Source: an uncultured Acetatifactor sp.
GTDB taxonomy: Bacteria > Bacillota > Clostridia > Lachnospirales > Lachnospiraceae
Assembly (NCBI GenBank): GCA_910585665.1
Contig: CAJUFI010000007.1
Coordinates: forward strand, 26,846-90,845
Direction: 5' to 3'
Length of the DNA: 64,000 bases
Positions 1-8,270 of this stretch are shown in pieces (the first letter of the stretch is position 1; each line of letters starts with the position of its first letter). The notes beneath the pieces were generated by a model that worked only from the letters and a program-made list of their open reading frames with translations, made no database searches and had not been told where the DNA came from. The position numbers were made by a program, and so were the translations under genes.

Positions 1-183
1 AACGGCGGGGACGAGGGGATCATTGAGACGCTGTACGATTATCTCTGCGGAACCTATACCGGCTCGGCCATTTCCACCATTGAGGAATCCTGCGAGGGCC
101 ATCTGATTGTGTTCGCTGCGGAGGAATCCAGGAAAAACGGCAATGTGGTGGATTTCAGGGAATACGTGAAAAGCCTGGAGTAA
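1..183 (+). CDS. Gfo/Idh/MocA-type oxidoreductase, C-terminal end (partial)
   Basis: The window opens inside a gene read in frame 1; 60 codons remain before the TAA at 181-183. The tail reads ...SCEGHLIVFAAEESRKNG..., the typical final segment of NAD(P)-dependent Gfo/Idh/MocA sugar dehydrogenases, where a conserved helix carrying HxxVFAAEESR closes the protein. The catalytic lysine and the Rossmann domain lie outside the window, so the substrate cannot be judged. A large glycosidase follows on the same strand, which fits a carbohydrate-use cluster, but a terminator-like hairpin lies between them. Confidence 0.6.
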   Translation, partial: NGGDEGIIETLYDYLCGTYTGSAISTIEESCEGHLIVFAAEESRKNGNVVDFREYVKSLE

Positions 184-202
184 GAGGATATGCAGTGCGG
201 AG

Positions 203-310
203 AAGGCCTTAAGCCTGTTGCTGGACTATCTGGCGGAAAACGGGCGGGAAATACAGTATTGCCATAGAGCTTGGATATGATTATGGGGAGGCGACGGCAT
301 TTGGGCTGAC
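203..310 (+). pseudogene. degV 3'-end fragment (duplicated remnant)
   Basis: This stretch is closely similar to bases 4823-4930 of the intact degV gene (AAGGCCxTAAGCCTGxTG, then TGGACTATCTGGCGGAAAAC, then GATATGAxTATG). It lacks about 8 bp after GGGCGGGAAAT, which shifts the frame, and nothing of the N-terminal half is present. The hairpin at 379-411 also resembles the one that ends degV at 5206-5238, so the copied segment seems to have included the transcription end. It is a dead relic of a second degV copy. Confidence 0.8.
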
Positions 311-378
311 CTTGACAGGAGAGCCGATTGCCTGGTAGGCTGTATTTTATTGAGGATGATACGTAGATGGGGGTCAAA

Positions 379-411
379 GGGCTTCGGTGCAATGCATCAG
401 GAGCCCTTTTT
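379..411 (+). terminator. Rho-independent terminator
   Basis: GGGCTTC pairs with GGAGCCC (one T-G wobble) and a run of five T follows. It resembles the terminator after degV at 5206-5238 and lies 32 bp before the next start codon. Confidence 0.7.
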
Positions 412-442
412 GCGGCCGCCCAACTTAATAAGGAGGTAGTCT

Positions 443-3400
443 ATGAACCTGAAAGAGCTGGAGAAGCAGTTTGCATGCCCGGATGGGGAGCGGCGTGCCA
501 TGCCGTTCTGGGCCTGGAACGGAGAGCTGGAGGAGGCGGAGCTGCTCCGCCAGATTGATGTCATGAAGGAGATGGGGTTCGGAGGGTTCTACATGCACTC
601 CAGGACTGGTCTCGGGACGGAATATCTGGGAGAGGAATGGTTCCGGCTGATTGACAAATGTGCGGAATACGGCACGGCAATCGGCATGGAGCCCTGGCTG
701 TACGATGAAGACCGCTGGCCCTCCGGTTCCGCGGGCGGTCTCGTGACCAAAGAGGAAGCCTACCGTTCCCTGTACCTGGTCATGGAAAAGCAGACACCGG
801 AAGACAGGGCAAAGCAGATACAGGAGGGCACGGAGAAGCGGGCCCCGGAAGAGGGAGAAAAGCAGACGCCGGAAGACAGGGCAAAGCAGATACAGGAGGG
901 CACGGAGAAGCGGGCCCCGGAAGAGGGAGAAAAGCAGACGCCGGAAGACAGGAAGAAGCAGGCATCAGAGGGGGAGGCTCCACAGAGGGATGGACGGGAG
1001 GAAGAGCCGATTCTGGTGTACGCCTGCCGCCTGGACGGAACTTCCTACACCCAGGGAAGGCCGCTTGCGCCCGGCGAGATGCCGGCCCCGGAGGAGACGG
1101 TGCTGTTCTTCTACGCCCGTCACCCGGAGGGCAACGACAATTATAACGGCTATACCTACCTGGACACCATGAACAGGGAAGCCGTACAGGCCTATATCCG
1201 TTCCACCCATGAAGCCTACAAGGATGCGTGCGGCAGCCGGTTCGGAAAGTCCATCAAAGGCATTTTTACGGATGAACCTCACAGGGGCGGTCTGCTCACC
1301 CATTTTTCGGAGGGAGAAGAATGGGCAGTGCCCTATACGCCGATGCTGTTGGAGCAGTTTGAAGAAAGGTTCGGCTATGACCTGCGGGAGCGGCTTCCGG
1401 AGCTGTTCCTGAGAAAGGACGGCCAGGAGCTGTCCAAGACAACCTGGGACTACATAGAACTGTGCCAGGAACTGTTCCTGGAGAATTTCGCGAAACCTAT
1501 TTACCAGTGGTGCGAGGAAAACGGGCTGGAATTTACCGGCCATGTACTACATGAAGACAACCTTGTAGCCCAGACGGTCATGCAGGGGGCCCTGATGCGG
1601 TTCTATGAATACATGCACCGTCCCGGCGTGGATGTGCTGGGAATGAACAACCAGGCATTCTGGATTGCGAAGCAGATTCAGTCCGTGGCCAGGCAGCAGC
1701 AGAAAAAGTGGGTGCTGTCCGAGCTGAACGGCTGCACAGGCTGGCAGACTTCACTGGACACCTATAAAAACATCGGAGACTGGCAGCGGCTGTTCGGGAT
1801 CAATTTCCGCTGTCCCCATTTGTCCTGGTATACCATGAAAGGCGAGGCGAAGCGCGACTACCCGGCCAGCATTCTGCACCAGTCCACCTGGTTCCGGGAG
1901 TATGAGACGCTGGAGACCTATTATGCGCGGCTCGGGGTGCTGCTGGACGGCGGTGAGCCGGAGTGCGGGCTGTTGGTAGTGAGCCCTATTGAAAGCGTGT
2001 GGGCCAGGGCCTATTCCGGCGCGTTCAAAGGCCTTTCCGCAAGGGATGCCGAGATACAGCGGCTGGAGAGGCAATATGCGGCGGTGTTCCACAGCCTTGC
2101 CGACAGGCGGATTGATTTTGACTACGGGGACGAGGATCATATCGCGCGGTTTGGCGCGGTAGAGGAGGGGCAGTTCAAGCTGGGGGCATGCCGGTATCGG
2201 AAGATTCTGGTGGCGGGCTGCGACACCATCCGGAGCACCACGCTGGATTTGCTGAATCAATTCCTGGCTCAGGGAGGGACGGTTATCGTTGCGGGAGAGA
2301 TCCCGAAATATGTGGACGCGGTTCCATCGGATGCCGCCGGGAAAATGGCGGAAAAGGCGGTGCGCATTCCCTTTGATGCGGAGGAAATCGCCGGAAGCTG
2401 CGGAAGCGGTAGGGAGATACGGGTGTCCGGCCAGGGTGATGGGGAGATTTTCGCCCAGGTAGTACAAAAGGACGGTCTGCGGATCGTGGCCCTTCTGAAC
2501 AGGAACCGGGAGCAGGCCAGAGAGAGGCTTGCCATTGGACTGGGCGCCGGAAAAAGGGTGGAGCGGTGGGATGCCCGGACGGGCAGACGGTTTTTGGAAA
2601 AAGCGGAGCTTGCGGACGGCGGCTGGATGGTAGAGACGGATTTTGGTCCCGGTGAATTCCGGATTTATGTGATTCCCCAGGAGGATTCCATTGGGACGGA
2701 ACATTCCGGGCTTCCGCGGGTGTGCGGAAAGGGAAAACGCATTCCGGTTCCGGAGCGGCGGGAATGGGCCTACAGGCTGGACGAGCCGAACATATTTGTG
2801 TTGGACATGGTGACTGTCACATTGCCGGACGGCAGGCAGCTGGAGAGACAGGAGGTCTTGAAAGCGGACCGCAGCCTGCGGGAGACATACGGCTATCCCC
2901 CTCGGGGAGGCGACATGCTGCAGCCTTGGTACGCCATAAAATACAGGGAAGGCGCACAGGAACCTCTCTGCAAAGCAAAGCTGCGGTACGAGTTTGAGGT
3001 TCAGAGCCTTCCGGAGCGGGATATCCTGCTTGTGACAGAGGATTTGGAGAATATCAGCCGGATAAGCGTGAACGGGACTGAGATCGCGCGGGCTCCCCTG
3101 GGCACATGGGTGGATATCTGCTTCCAGAAGCTTTCCGTGAGCCGTGGGCTTTTGAAAAAAGGGACCAACGAGATAGTGATGGAAATGGACTATATTCCCA
3201 TAAACGGTCTCGAAGCCATATATCTGCTTGGAGAGTTCGGCGTGTGGAGATCCCGGGAAGGGGTGCCGGAAATGGGGGTGCTTCCGGAAAAGCTGCTGTT
3301 AGAAGACATTGCGGAGCAAGGGCTGCTGTTCTATTCGGGCAAGATTGTGTACCACATGGAAATGCCGGAAACGGTGAAAGGAAAGTCGGTCATATTGAAG

Positions 3401-3706
3401 GCCGCGCAGTTCGGCGGCTCCTGTATCCGCGTGAAAGGCGGCGGCAGGGAAGCCCTTCTCCCCTGGCAGCCCTATGAGGAGGACATCACGGAGCTGGCGG
3501 AAGCGGCGGAGGCGCTGGAGGTGGAAGTCATCCTGACGAGAAGGAATACCTTCGGCCCCCTGCACCAGCTTCCAGCCCTGGTAGACGGCTACGGGCCAGG
3601 CAATTTCCTGTCAAAGGGAGACCGCTGGAGTGACGGATATGTGACCTTGCCCCAGGGACTGCTGGGACAGCCGGAATTCTATGAGAGAAAAGGAGAGATG
3701 GAATAA
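443..3706 (+). CDS. GH106-like large glycoside hydrolase
   Basis: 1087 residues with no signal peptide, so probably cytoplasmic. The N-terminal part (PFWAWNGELEEAELLRQID, then GFGGFYMHSRTG, then PWLYDEDRWPSGSAGG) matches the barrel start of the glycosidase group containing alpha-L-rhamnosidase-like GH106 enzymes (PF17132 type). The C-terminal third looks like beta-rich carbohydrate-binding modules. A strong AAGGAGGT lies 7 bp before the ATG. Residues about 115-170 are a charged insert of tandem 24-residue units rich in E, K, Q and R, which probably forms a surface loop. The gene stands alone between a terminator and a repeat-rich gap. Family membership is fairly sure; rhamnose specificity is a guess. 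Confidence 0.65.
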   Translation: MNLKELEKQFACPDGERRAMPFWAWNGELEEAELLRQIDVMKEMGFGGFYMHSRTGLGTEYLGEEWFRLIDKCAEYGTAIGMEPWLYDEDRWPSGSAGGLVTKEEAYRSLYLVMEKQTPEDRAKQIQEGTEKRAPEEGEKQTPEDRAKQIQEGTEKRAPEEGEKQTPEDRKKQASEGEAPQRDGREEEPILVYACRLDGTSYTQGRPLAPGEMPAPEETVLFFYARHPEGNDNYNGYTYLDTMNREAVQAYIRSTHEAYKDACGSRFGKSIKGIFTDEPHRGGLLTHFSEGEEWAVPYTPMLLEQFEERFGYDLRERLPELFLRKDGQELSKTTWDYIELCQELFLENFAKPIYQWCEENGLEFTGHVLHEDNLVAQTVMQGALMRFYEYMHRPGVDVLGMNNQAFWIAKQIQSVARQQQKKWVLSELNGCTGWQTSLDTYKNIGDWQRLFGINFRCPHLSWYTMKGEAKRDYPASILHQSTWFREYETLETYYARLGVLLDGGEPECGLLVVSPIESVWARAYSGAFKGLSARDAEIQRLERQYAAVFHSLADRRIDFDYGDEDHIARFGAVEEGQFKLGACRYRKILVAGCDTIRSTTLDLLNQFLAQGGTVIVAGEIPKYVDAVPSDAAGKMAEKAVRIPFDAEEIAGSCGSGREIRVSGQGDGEIFAQVVQKDGLRIVALLNRNREQARERLAIGLGAGKRVERWDARTGRRFLEKAELADGGWMVETDFGPGEFRIYVIPQEDSIGTEHSGLPRVCGKGKRIPVPERREWAYRLDEPNIFVLDMVTVTLPDGRQLERQEVLKADRSLRETYGYPPRGGDMLQPWYAIKYREGAQEPLCKAKLRYEFEVQSLPERDILLVTEDLENISRISVNGTEIARAPLGTWVDICFQKLSVSRGLLKKGTNEIVMEMDYIPINGLEAIYLLGEFGVWRSREGVPEMGVLPEKLLLEDIAEQGLLFYSGKIVYHMEMPETVKGKSVILKAAQFGGSCIRVKGGGREALLPWQPYEEDITELAEAAEALEVEVILTRRNTFGPLHQLPALVDGYGPGNFLSKGDRWSDGYVTLPQGLLGQPEFYERKGEME
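785..955 (+). repeat. In-frame 72-bp tandem repeat inside the glycosidase
   Basis: Two full units (785-856, 857-928) and a partial third (929-955). Each starts GAAAAGCAGACxCCGGAAGA and encodes EKQTPEDRAKQIQEGTEKRA plus PEEG. The units are almost identical, so the expansion is recent and may vary between strains. Confidence 0.9.
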
Positions 3707-3810
3707 AGAAGACAGGAAAACCGGCACGCTGCATATGGTTATCAATACTACGAATGCGGGACACAAAAACCATAAAATGTGATAAACGATGCGAAACATG
3801 TTGCTATTTC

Positions 3811-3826
3811 ATACCAAAAGTGGTAT
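3811..3826. promoter_or_regulatory. Palindrome ATACCA-AAAG-TGGTAT, possible operator
   Basis: A perfect 6-bp inverted repeat with a 4-bp spacer, followed at once by AT-rich -10-like sequence (TACAAT at 3831-3836, TATACT at 3838-3843). It is placed as an operator over a promoter would be, but no good -35 is visible. The rest of the 3707-4167 gap holds a decayed palindromic repeat, a small inverted repeat and a full 106-bp repeat. Confidence 0.35.
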
Positions 3827-3876
3827 CCTATACAATATATACTGTATGTCGATGAAATTTGCGGTAAGCTGTAACA

Positions 3877-3978
3877 AAGCTACCGGAAAAACTGATGCAG
3901 CTTGTTCCGAAGAAAGCCTTGAAATTCAAGGGAAATCGCTGCAAGCTTGAATCAGTTGTCTGTAGGCAGCTCCTTAAG
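3877..3978 (-). repeat. Decayed copy of the 106-bp palindromic element
   Basis: It aligns along its length with the copies at 47498 and 59428: CGGAAAA, ACTGATGCAGCTTGTT, GAAAGCC, then ATCAGTTGTCTGTAG and TCCTTAAG. There are many substitutions, and the terminal arms no longer pair well. Confidence 0.65.
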
Positions 3979-3979
3979 G

Positions 3980-4024
3980 CCGCCAGCCTATGCTCGTCTG
4001 GAGCAGAGCGGCGAATTCTGGCGG
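3980..4024. repeat. Small inverted repeat CCGCCAG...CTGGCGG
   Basis: Seven-base arms enclose 31 bases. The right arm with its flank (GAATTCTGGCGGTCT) recurs at 21661-21675 and, inverted, at 30390-30403, so this may be a second short dispersed repeat family. Confidence 0.45.
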
Positions 4025-4033
4025 TCTTGAGCA

Positions 4034-4139
4034 TAAGGAATTGTCTACAAATAACTGCTGCAAGTTTATGGCAATTTTTATTGTATTTCCGGGCTTTTGC
4101 CTGAAGCAATTGCAGCAGTTATTTTCCGACAATTCCTAA
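4034..4139 (+). repeat. 106-bp imperfect palindromic element, copy A
   Basis: It runs from TAAGGAATTGTCTACAAATA to TTATTTTCCGACAATTCCTAA. The outer 28 bases of each end pair, with inner arms CTGCTGCAA and TTGCAGCAG; the core carries TGTATTTCCGGGC. Other full copies lie at 7288, 28354, 29371, 47498 and 59428. It lies between the glycosidase and degV. Confidence 0.9.
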
Positions 4140-4167
4140 AGATACTTGTACGAAAGGCAATGAGTTT

Positions 4168-5085
4168 ATGAGCGAAGCGTATCATATCATCAGCGATGGT
4201 TCCTGTGACCTGCCGGTAGAGCTGGCAGCCGAGAAGAATATCACAGTGGTTCCTTTTTATGTGTCCTTTGACGATGAGCATTATCTGAAAGAGAATGTGG
4301 AGATTGGCATCAGGGACTTTTACCAGCAGATGGTGGACAGAAAGGGCGTGTATCCCAAGTCCTCCATGCCCTCCACACAGGATTACGTAGATGTCTTTCT
4401 GCCCTGGGCCCAGAAGGGCATCCCTGTCATCTGCATCTGCATCACCACCAAATTCAGCGGCTCCATGCAGTCCGCCCTGAACGCCAGGGAGATTGTGCAC
4501 GAGACTTTGCCGGATGCCAGGATTACAGTCATAGACGCCACGGTGAACACAGTGCTGCAGGGCCTGTATGTGCTGGAAGCGGCGGCCCTTCGGGACAGCG
4601 GCATGGAGTACGAGGCCTGCGTGGCGCGGCTGGAGGAAATCAAGAGCACCGGGCGGATATTCTTCACCGTGGGGGATATGGAATACCTGAAGCACGGGGG
4701 GCGCATCGGGAAGGTGTCGGCAGTGGCGGGCAGCATACTGGGCATCCGGCCTGTCATCACGCTGAGGGAGGGAGAGATTTTCCCTTCGGGCATCGACAGG
4801 GGAAGGAAGCGCACCACGGACAAGGCCATAAGCCTGCTGCTGGACTATCTGGCGGAAAACGGGCGGGAAATTAAGAGATACAGCATTTCCATAGGATTCG
4901 GATATGACTATGAGGAAGCGGTGGCATTTAAAAAGCATACGCTGGAAGTCCTGCGGGAGGAAGGGTATGACGTCGATGCGGCATCGATTCCTATTTACCA
5001 GATAGGCGCTACAATCAGCGTGCACACGGGGCCTTATCCACTGGGCTTTGGCATCATTGAGAAGGGCATTCAGGACGGCCGTTGA
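4168..5085 (+). CDS. degV: DegV family fatty-acid-binding protein
   Basis: 305 residues, full family length. Family motifs are in place: ISDGSCDLP at the N-terminus, SSMPSTQDY (the lipid-binding TSxPS region), SGSMQSA, TVIDATVN, the GDMEYLKHGGRIG loop, and GATISVHTGPYPLGFG near the end. DegV proteins (related to FakB) bind a free fatty acid for phosphorylation by a FakA-type kinase before membrane lipid synthesis; no kinase gene is nearby. GAAAGG lies 9 bp before the ATG. The gene is monocistronic, ending in a strong terminator, and a fragment of a second copy sits at 203-310. Confidence 0.9.
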   Translation: MSEAYHIISDGSCDLPVELAAEKNITVVPFYVSFDDEHYLKENVEIGIRDFYQQMVDRKGVYPKSSMPSTQDYVDVFLPWAQKGIPVICICITTKFSGSMQSALNAREIVHETLPDARITVIDATVNTVLQGLYVLEAAALRDSGMEYEACVARLEEIKSTGRIFFTVGDMEYLKHGGRIGKVSAVAGSILGIRPVITLREGEIFPSGIDRGRKRTTDKAISLLLDYLAENGREIKRYSISIGFGYDYEEAVAFKKHTLEVLREEGYDVDAASIPIYQIGATISVHTGPYPLGFGIIEKGIQDGR

Positions 5086-5201
5086 CAGGGCAAATGCGCT
5101 GTCCGGATGCGGCTATTTTGGCAAAAAGCTTATAGTCAGCGCGAAAGAATCACTTTGCAGAGTCAGGGTATTTTATGGAGTGCCACATGGGAATAGACTG
5201 T

Positions 5202-6023
5202 TCATAGAGCTTCGGTGCAGCGCATCAGAAGCTCTTTTATATTGGCGAAGCAGTAATCCGCCGGATAGGGGGTGTCGGCCATGTCTTCCGGTTTCGCTTC
5301 CCCTGTGAAGACCACACATGTGTCGACTTCCCCGTTGATGCCGCAGGCAATGTCGGTGTAGAGCCGGTCGCCTACCACCAGGGTCTCCTCCCTGGAAAAA
5401 CCGGACAGGGACAGGCACAGGTCTACCACCTGGCGGCTGGGTTTGCCCAGGTAGACAGGCTTCTTGCCGGTGGAGTCCGTCAGCATGTTGCAGATAGCGC
5501 CGCAGTCGGGGACGAAGCCGAAATCGATAGGGCAGCACAGATCGGGGTTGGTGCCGTAGAAGGGCACATCCGTGGTGGAAAGGACTTTACAGGCCTGTAC
5601 CAGCTTGCCGTAAGTCAGCTCGCTGTCGTAGGCAGCCACCACGCAGCTGATGCCCTCCTGTGCCGTCTCTACGATGTGCAGCCCGTTCTTTCGAAGCTCC
5701 GTGATAAAGGAGGCGGTGCCCAGGACGAAGACGTTCCTGTCTGCATAATGCTCCTGTAGGAAACGCAGGGTCATATAGCCGGAAGTGATGAACTGGTCTT
5801 CGGTGGTCTCCAGGTGGAAAGAGCTGCGGAATTTCTCCACATAATCTCTGCCGCTTTTGGTGGAATTGTTGGTGATGTAGTAAGCCTTGCCGCCGATGGA
5901 GCGGATGTGATCCAGCAGTTCGGCGCTGCCCTCGTACAGGGTGTCGCCCACTGCCAGGGTGCCGTCTATGTCGAAGAGGAATAGCTTTTTCTGTTTCAGG
6001 TTGTCGCGTGCATGTGAATCCAT
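5202..6023 (-). CDS. HAD superfamily (class IIA, NagD-like) phosphatase
   Basis: 273 residues. Motif I is FDIDGTLAVGD (nucleophile and acid/base aspartates), motif II ITNNSTKSGRDY, then the lysine in GKPSRQVVD and motif IV LVVGDRLYTDIACG. This is the class IIA cap arrangement of NagD, AraL and 4-nitrophenylphosphatase enzymes, which remove phosphate from small sugar or nucleotide phosphates. I chose the ATG at 6023 because GGAGG lies 6 bp upstream and the HAD motif follows within about 15 residues; the longer open frame to 6176 runs through the promoter. It converges on degV, and its last codons overlap the degV terminator. Confidence 0.88.
   Translation of the reverse strand: MDSHARDNLKQKKLFLFDIDGTLAVGDTLYEGSAELLDHIRSIGGKAYYITNNSTKSGRDYVEKFRSSFHLETTEDQFITSGYMTLRFLQEHYADRNVFVLGTASFITELRKNGLHIVETAQEGISCVVAAYDSELTYGKLVQACKVLSTTDVPFYGTNPDLCCPIDFGFVPDCGAICNMLTDSTGKKPVYLGKPSRQVVDLCLSLSGFSREETLVVGDRLYTDIACGINGEVDTCVVFTGEAKPEDMADTPYPADYCFANIKELLMRCTEAL
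5206..5238 (+). terminator. degV terminator
   Basis: A perfect 8-bp stem AGAGCTTC/GAAGCTCT with a 14-base loop, then TTT. It sits inside the 3' end of the convergent phosphatase gene. Confidence 0.75.
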
Positions 6024-6083
6024 GGCTGCCTCCGTGTGGGTTCGTTGTCCGGGGATGACAGAGCCTGTCAAATCCCGCAGACC

Positions 6084-6112
6084 AGTATAGCACAGATGGG
6101 GGATTGGTGCAA
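6084..6112 (-). promoter_or_regulatory. Sigma-A-type promoter of the HAD phosphatase
   Basis: On the minus strand: TTGCAC (6112-6107), a 17-bp spacer, TATACT (6089-6084), about 60 bp before the start codon. Confidence 0.65.
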
Positions 6113-6280
6113 ATGGTTCCGGGATTCTGACAGGTGTTGTCCCCGGTTTGGCCCGGCTGGTCTTCCAGACAGACAAATGCGCCGCCTTTGCGCTGTGGAC
6201 AGCCCAAAGGAAATCAGGCTGGCAACGGGGACGCTGATGGATATGATGCTTCCCGTCCGATCTTTGTTTTATGAAAAAGC

Positions 6281-6309
6281 TTGCATAATGTGTATTTTAA
6301 TATTATGAT
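6281..6309 (+). promoter_or_regulatory. Sigma-A-type promoter upstream of the lipoprotein gene
   Basis: TTGCAT, a 17-bp spacer, TATGAT. The leader to the gene at 6627 would be about 310 bases. Between 6310 and 6570 I see no recognisable gene, only short broken frames. Confidence 0.5.
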
Positions 6310-6570
6310 GAAAAGGATTCAAACATAAACAGATTGTAGAGAACACACCCTTCGTTTTCGCGTCCTTTTCTGCGTCAGACCTTATCATACGTGTCTATTT
6401 TGACGACATAGAAGTTGAGGATTGCGTGCTGTACTATGCAACGGATATGGAAAATGTAAAGCTGAGTGTATGGCGAGCGCACCGGAATATGAGAAAGTGA
6501 AACGATGTTCATCCTTTTCGGAGCGCAAGTAGTTATGGAAGCGAAGAGTGGACTGCTTAGCGAAAAGAAA

Positions 6571-6594
6571 TTATCATAAAAATGATAATCATAA
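6571..6594. promoter_or_regulatory. AT-rich overlapping palindromes, Fur-box-like
   Basis: TTATCAT-AAAA-ATGATAA is a perfect inverted repeat, and it overlaps a second one, ATGAT-A-ATCAT. The TGATAATCAT core resembles a Fur-type metal-regulator site. It lies 33 bp before the lipoprotein start, a position suited to repression. Confidence 0.35.
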
Positions 6595-6626
6595 AAAAGA
6601 AATGAAAATGCAAGGAGGACAAGACA

Positions 6627-7190
6627 ATGCGTATCAAAGAAAAATTATCTGTAGGAATCCTGTTGACAGGAATGCTTTTTCTGACCAGCTGTTCCATTGG
6701 GAAGAAGACGATTCTGACTTATGACGGAACCCTTGAGCTGGAACTGGGGAAAACCAAAATAGCCCAAGTCGCAGAAGCGGGATTTACAGATAAATATTCC
6801 TACGATGCAAAAGCCCAGATTGACAGCAGCTCATGGGAAAATTTCTATGCCATGAAGGGCGACGTCACCTACGGGACCATGTATGCCGCCAACAGGAGCT
6901 CGCGGAACGTGAGTTTCGAGGAGGGAGAGGTGTTCCGGGTGGTAATCGACTATGATGACCCGGACTATGCCACCGGGGAAATCCTGATCAACGGCGTGAA
7001 TTACGAAGGATACACCAGAGACCAGATCAAGGAAGCCATGAGCGGGGCGAAGATGACCCTGGATTCCGATACCTATCTGAGCTTCGAGGACGGGAAATTC
7101 GAATACACCTTTCGGTTCGAAGAAGGTTCGGAAACCGTCAGCGGCATCAGCATCGATGACGGAACGGACTGGGAGCTGGTCATAAATTAA
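6627..7190 (+). CDS. Small lipoprotein of unknown function
   Basis: 187 residues. The N-terminus has lysines, a hydrophobic stretch and the lipobox FLTSC with Cys about 22, so the mature protein should be lipid-anchored on the outer face of the membrane. The rest is acidic, with alternating polar and aromatic residues suggesting a beta-rich fold; I recognise no family. AAGGAGG lies 8 bp before the ATG. It is a single gene with a possible metal-type operator directly upstream and a 106-bp palindromic element downstream. Confidence 0.75.
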   Translation: MRIKEKLSVGILLTGMLFLTSCSIGKKTILTYDGTLELELGKTKIAQVAEAGFTDKYSYDAKAQIDSSSWENFYAMKGDVTYGTMYAANRSSRNVSFEEGEVFRVVIDYDDPDYATGEILINGVNYEGYTRDQIKEAMSGAKMTLDSDTYLSFEDGKFEYTFRFEEGSETVSGISIDDGTDWELVIN

Positions 7191-7232
7191 CTCACGACCG
7201 AAAAACATTTGCCAGATAAAACTGTATAACGA

Positions 7233-7282
7233 GTGAGCGCATCGGTGGTGTAAAACAGTAAATGGAAAATGAATGCGCTCAC
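7233..7282. other. Inverted repeat GTGAGCGCAT/ATGCGCTCAC
   Basis: Perfect 10-bp arms around a 30-base loop just after the lipoprotein gene, with no T-run. It may be a weak terminator or a protein site. The 7191-7493 gap otherwise holds a palindromic element and a -10-like TATAAT near 7436. Confidence 0.4.
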
Positions 7283-7287
7283 GAGTA

Positions 7288-7393
7288 TAAGGAAGTGTCT
7301 ACAAATAACCGCTACAAGTTTGCAGCAATTTTTGTTGTATTTCCGGGCTTTTTCCTAAACAAATTGTAGCGGTTATTTTCCGACAATTCCTAA
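7288..7393 (+). repeat. 106-bp imperfect palindromic element, copy B
   Basis: Same outline as copy A, but the inner arms read CCGCTACAA and TTGTAGCGG. Two positions differ from copy A on each arm, and each change is matched on the other side, so pairing is kept. Confidence 0.9.
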
Positions 7394-7493
7394 GTCCAGG
7401 CCCATGTCCGGGTGCTGGGCGGAGCAGACGCGGAACTATAATTAAGAAAAGTCTCCGCCAAAACATAGAAGCGGAACAGAAACGAGGAAACAT

Positions 7494-8267
7494 ATGAAAC
7501 TGATATCATGGAACGTAAACGGACTGCGGGCCTGCATGCAGAAGGGCTTCCTGGATTATTTCCAGGAGGCGGAAGCCGATATTTTCTGTCTCCAGGAGAC
7601 AAAGCTGCAGGCCGGCCAGATAGAGCTGGACCTCCCCGGTTACCACCAATATTGGAACTACGCGGAGAAGAAAGGCTATTCCGGAACGGCCCTCTTTACC
7701 AGGACAGAGCCCCTGAACGTGACATACGGCATCGGCGTGGAAGAGCATGACCACGAGGGGCGCGTCATTACGGCGGAATATGAGGATTATTACGTCTCTA
7801 CGGTCTACGTGCCCAATTCCCAGCGGGAACTGACCAGGCTGGGATACCGCATGGAGTGGGAGGAGGCCTTCCTTGGCTATATCAAGAACCTGGAAAAGAC
7901 CAAACCTGTCATCTACTGCGGCGACCTGAACGTGGCCCATCAGGAGATTGACCTGAAGAACCCCAAGACCAACCGCCGCAACGCGGGCTTCACCGACGAA
8001 GAGCGGAATTGCTTCACCAAAGTCCTGGAAAGCGGCTTCCTGGACACTTTCCGCCACCTCTATCCGGAGGCCAGGGACGCATACTCCTGGTGGTCCTACA
8101 TGGGACAGGCCAGGGCCAGGAACGTAGGCTGGCGCATCGACTACTTTGTGGCATCGGAATCGCTGAAAGAAAAGCTCGCGGACGCGAAGATCCACTCCCA
8201 GATTATGGGTTCCGACCACTGCCCAGTGGAGCTGGATCTGAAAGAAGCTTCTTCTCAGGATTCATAG
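7494..8267 (+). CDS. xth: Exodeoxyribonuclease III / AP endonuclease
   Basis: 257 residues, the usual length. Motifs of the ExoIII branch of the endonuclease/exonuclease/phosphatase family run in order: SWNVNGLRA, CLQETKLQ (metal-binding Glu), GDLNVAHQEID, the RNVGWRIDY region, and SDHCPVEL (catalytic Asp-His). The enzyme cuts DNA at abasic sites and trims 3' ends during base-excision repair. It is followed 3 bp later by a 3-methyladenine glycosylase whose abasic products it would process, so the two form a repair operon. The spacing GAGGAAACAT-ATG supports the start. Confidence 0.95.
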   Translation: MKLISWNVNGLRACMQKGFLDYFQEAEADIFCLQETKLQAGQIELDLPGYHQYWNYAEKKGYSGTALFTRTEPLNVTYGIGVEEHDHEGRVITAEYEDYYVSTVYVPNSQRELTRLGYRMEWEEAFLGYIKNLEKTKPVIYCGDLNVAHQEIDLKNPKTNRRNAGFTDEERNCFTKVLESGFLDTFRHLYPEARDAYSWWSYMGQARARNVGWRIDYFVASESLKEKLADAKIHSQIMGSDHCPVELDLKEASSQDS

Positions 8268-8270
8268 AGG

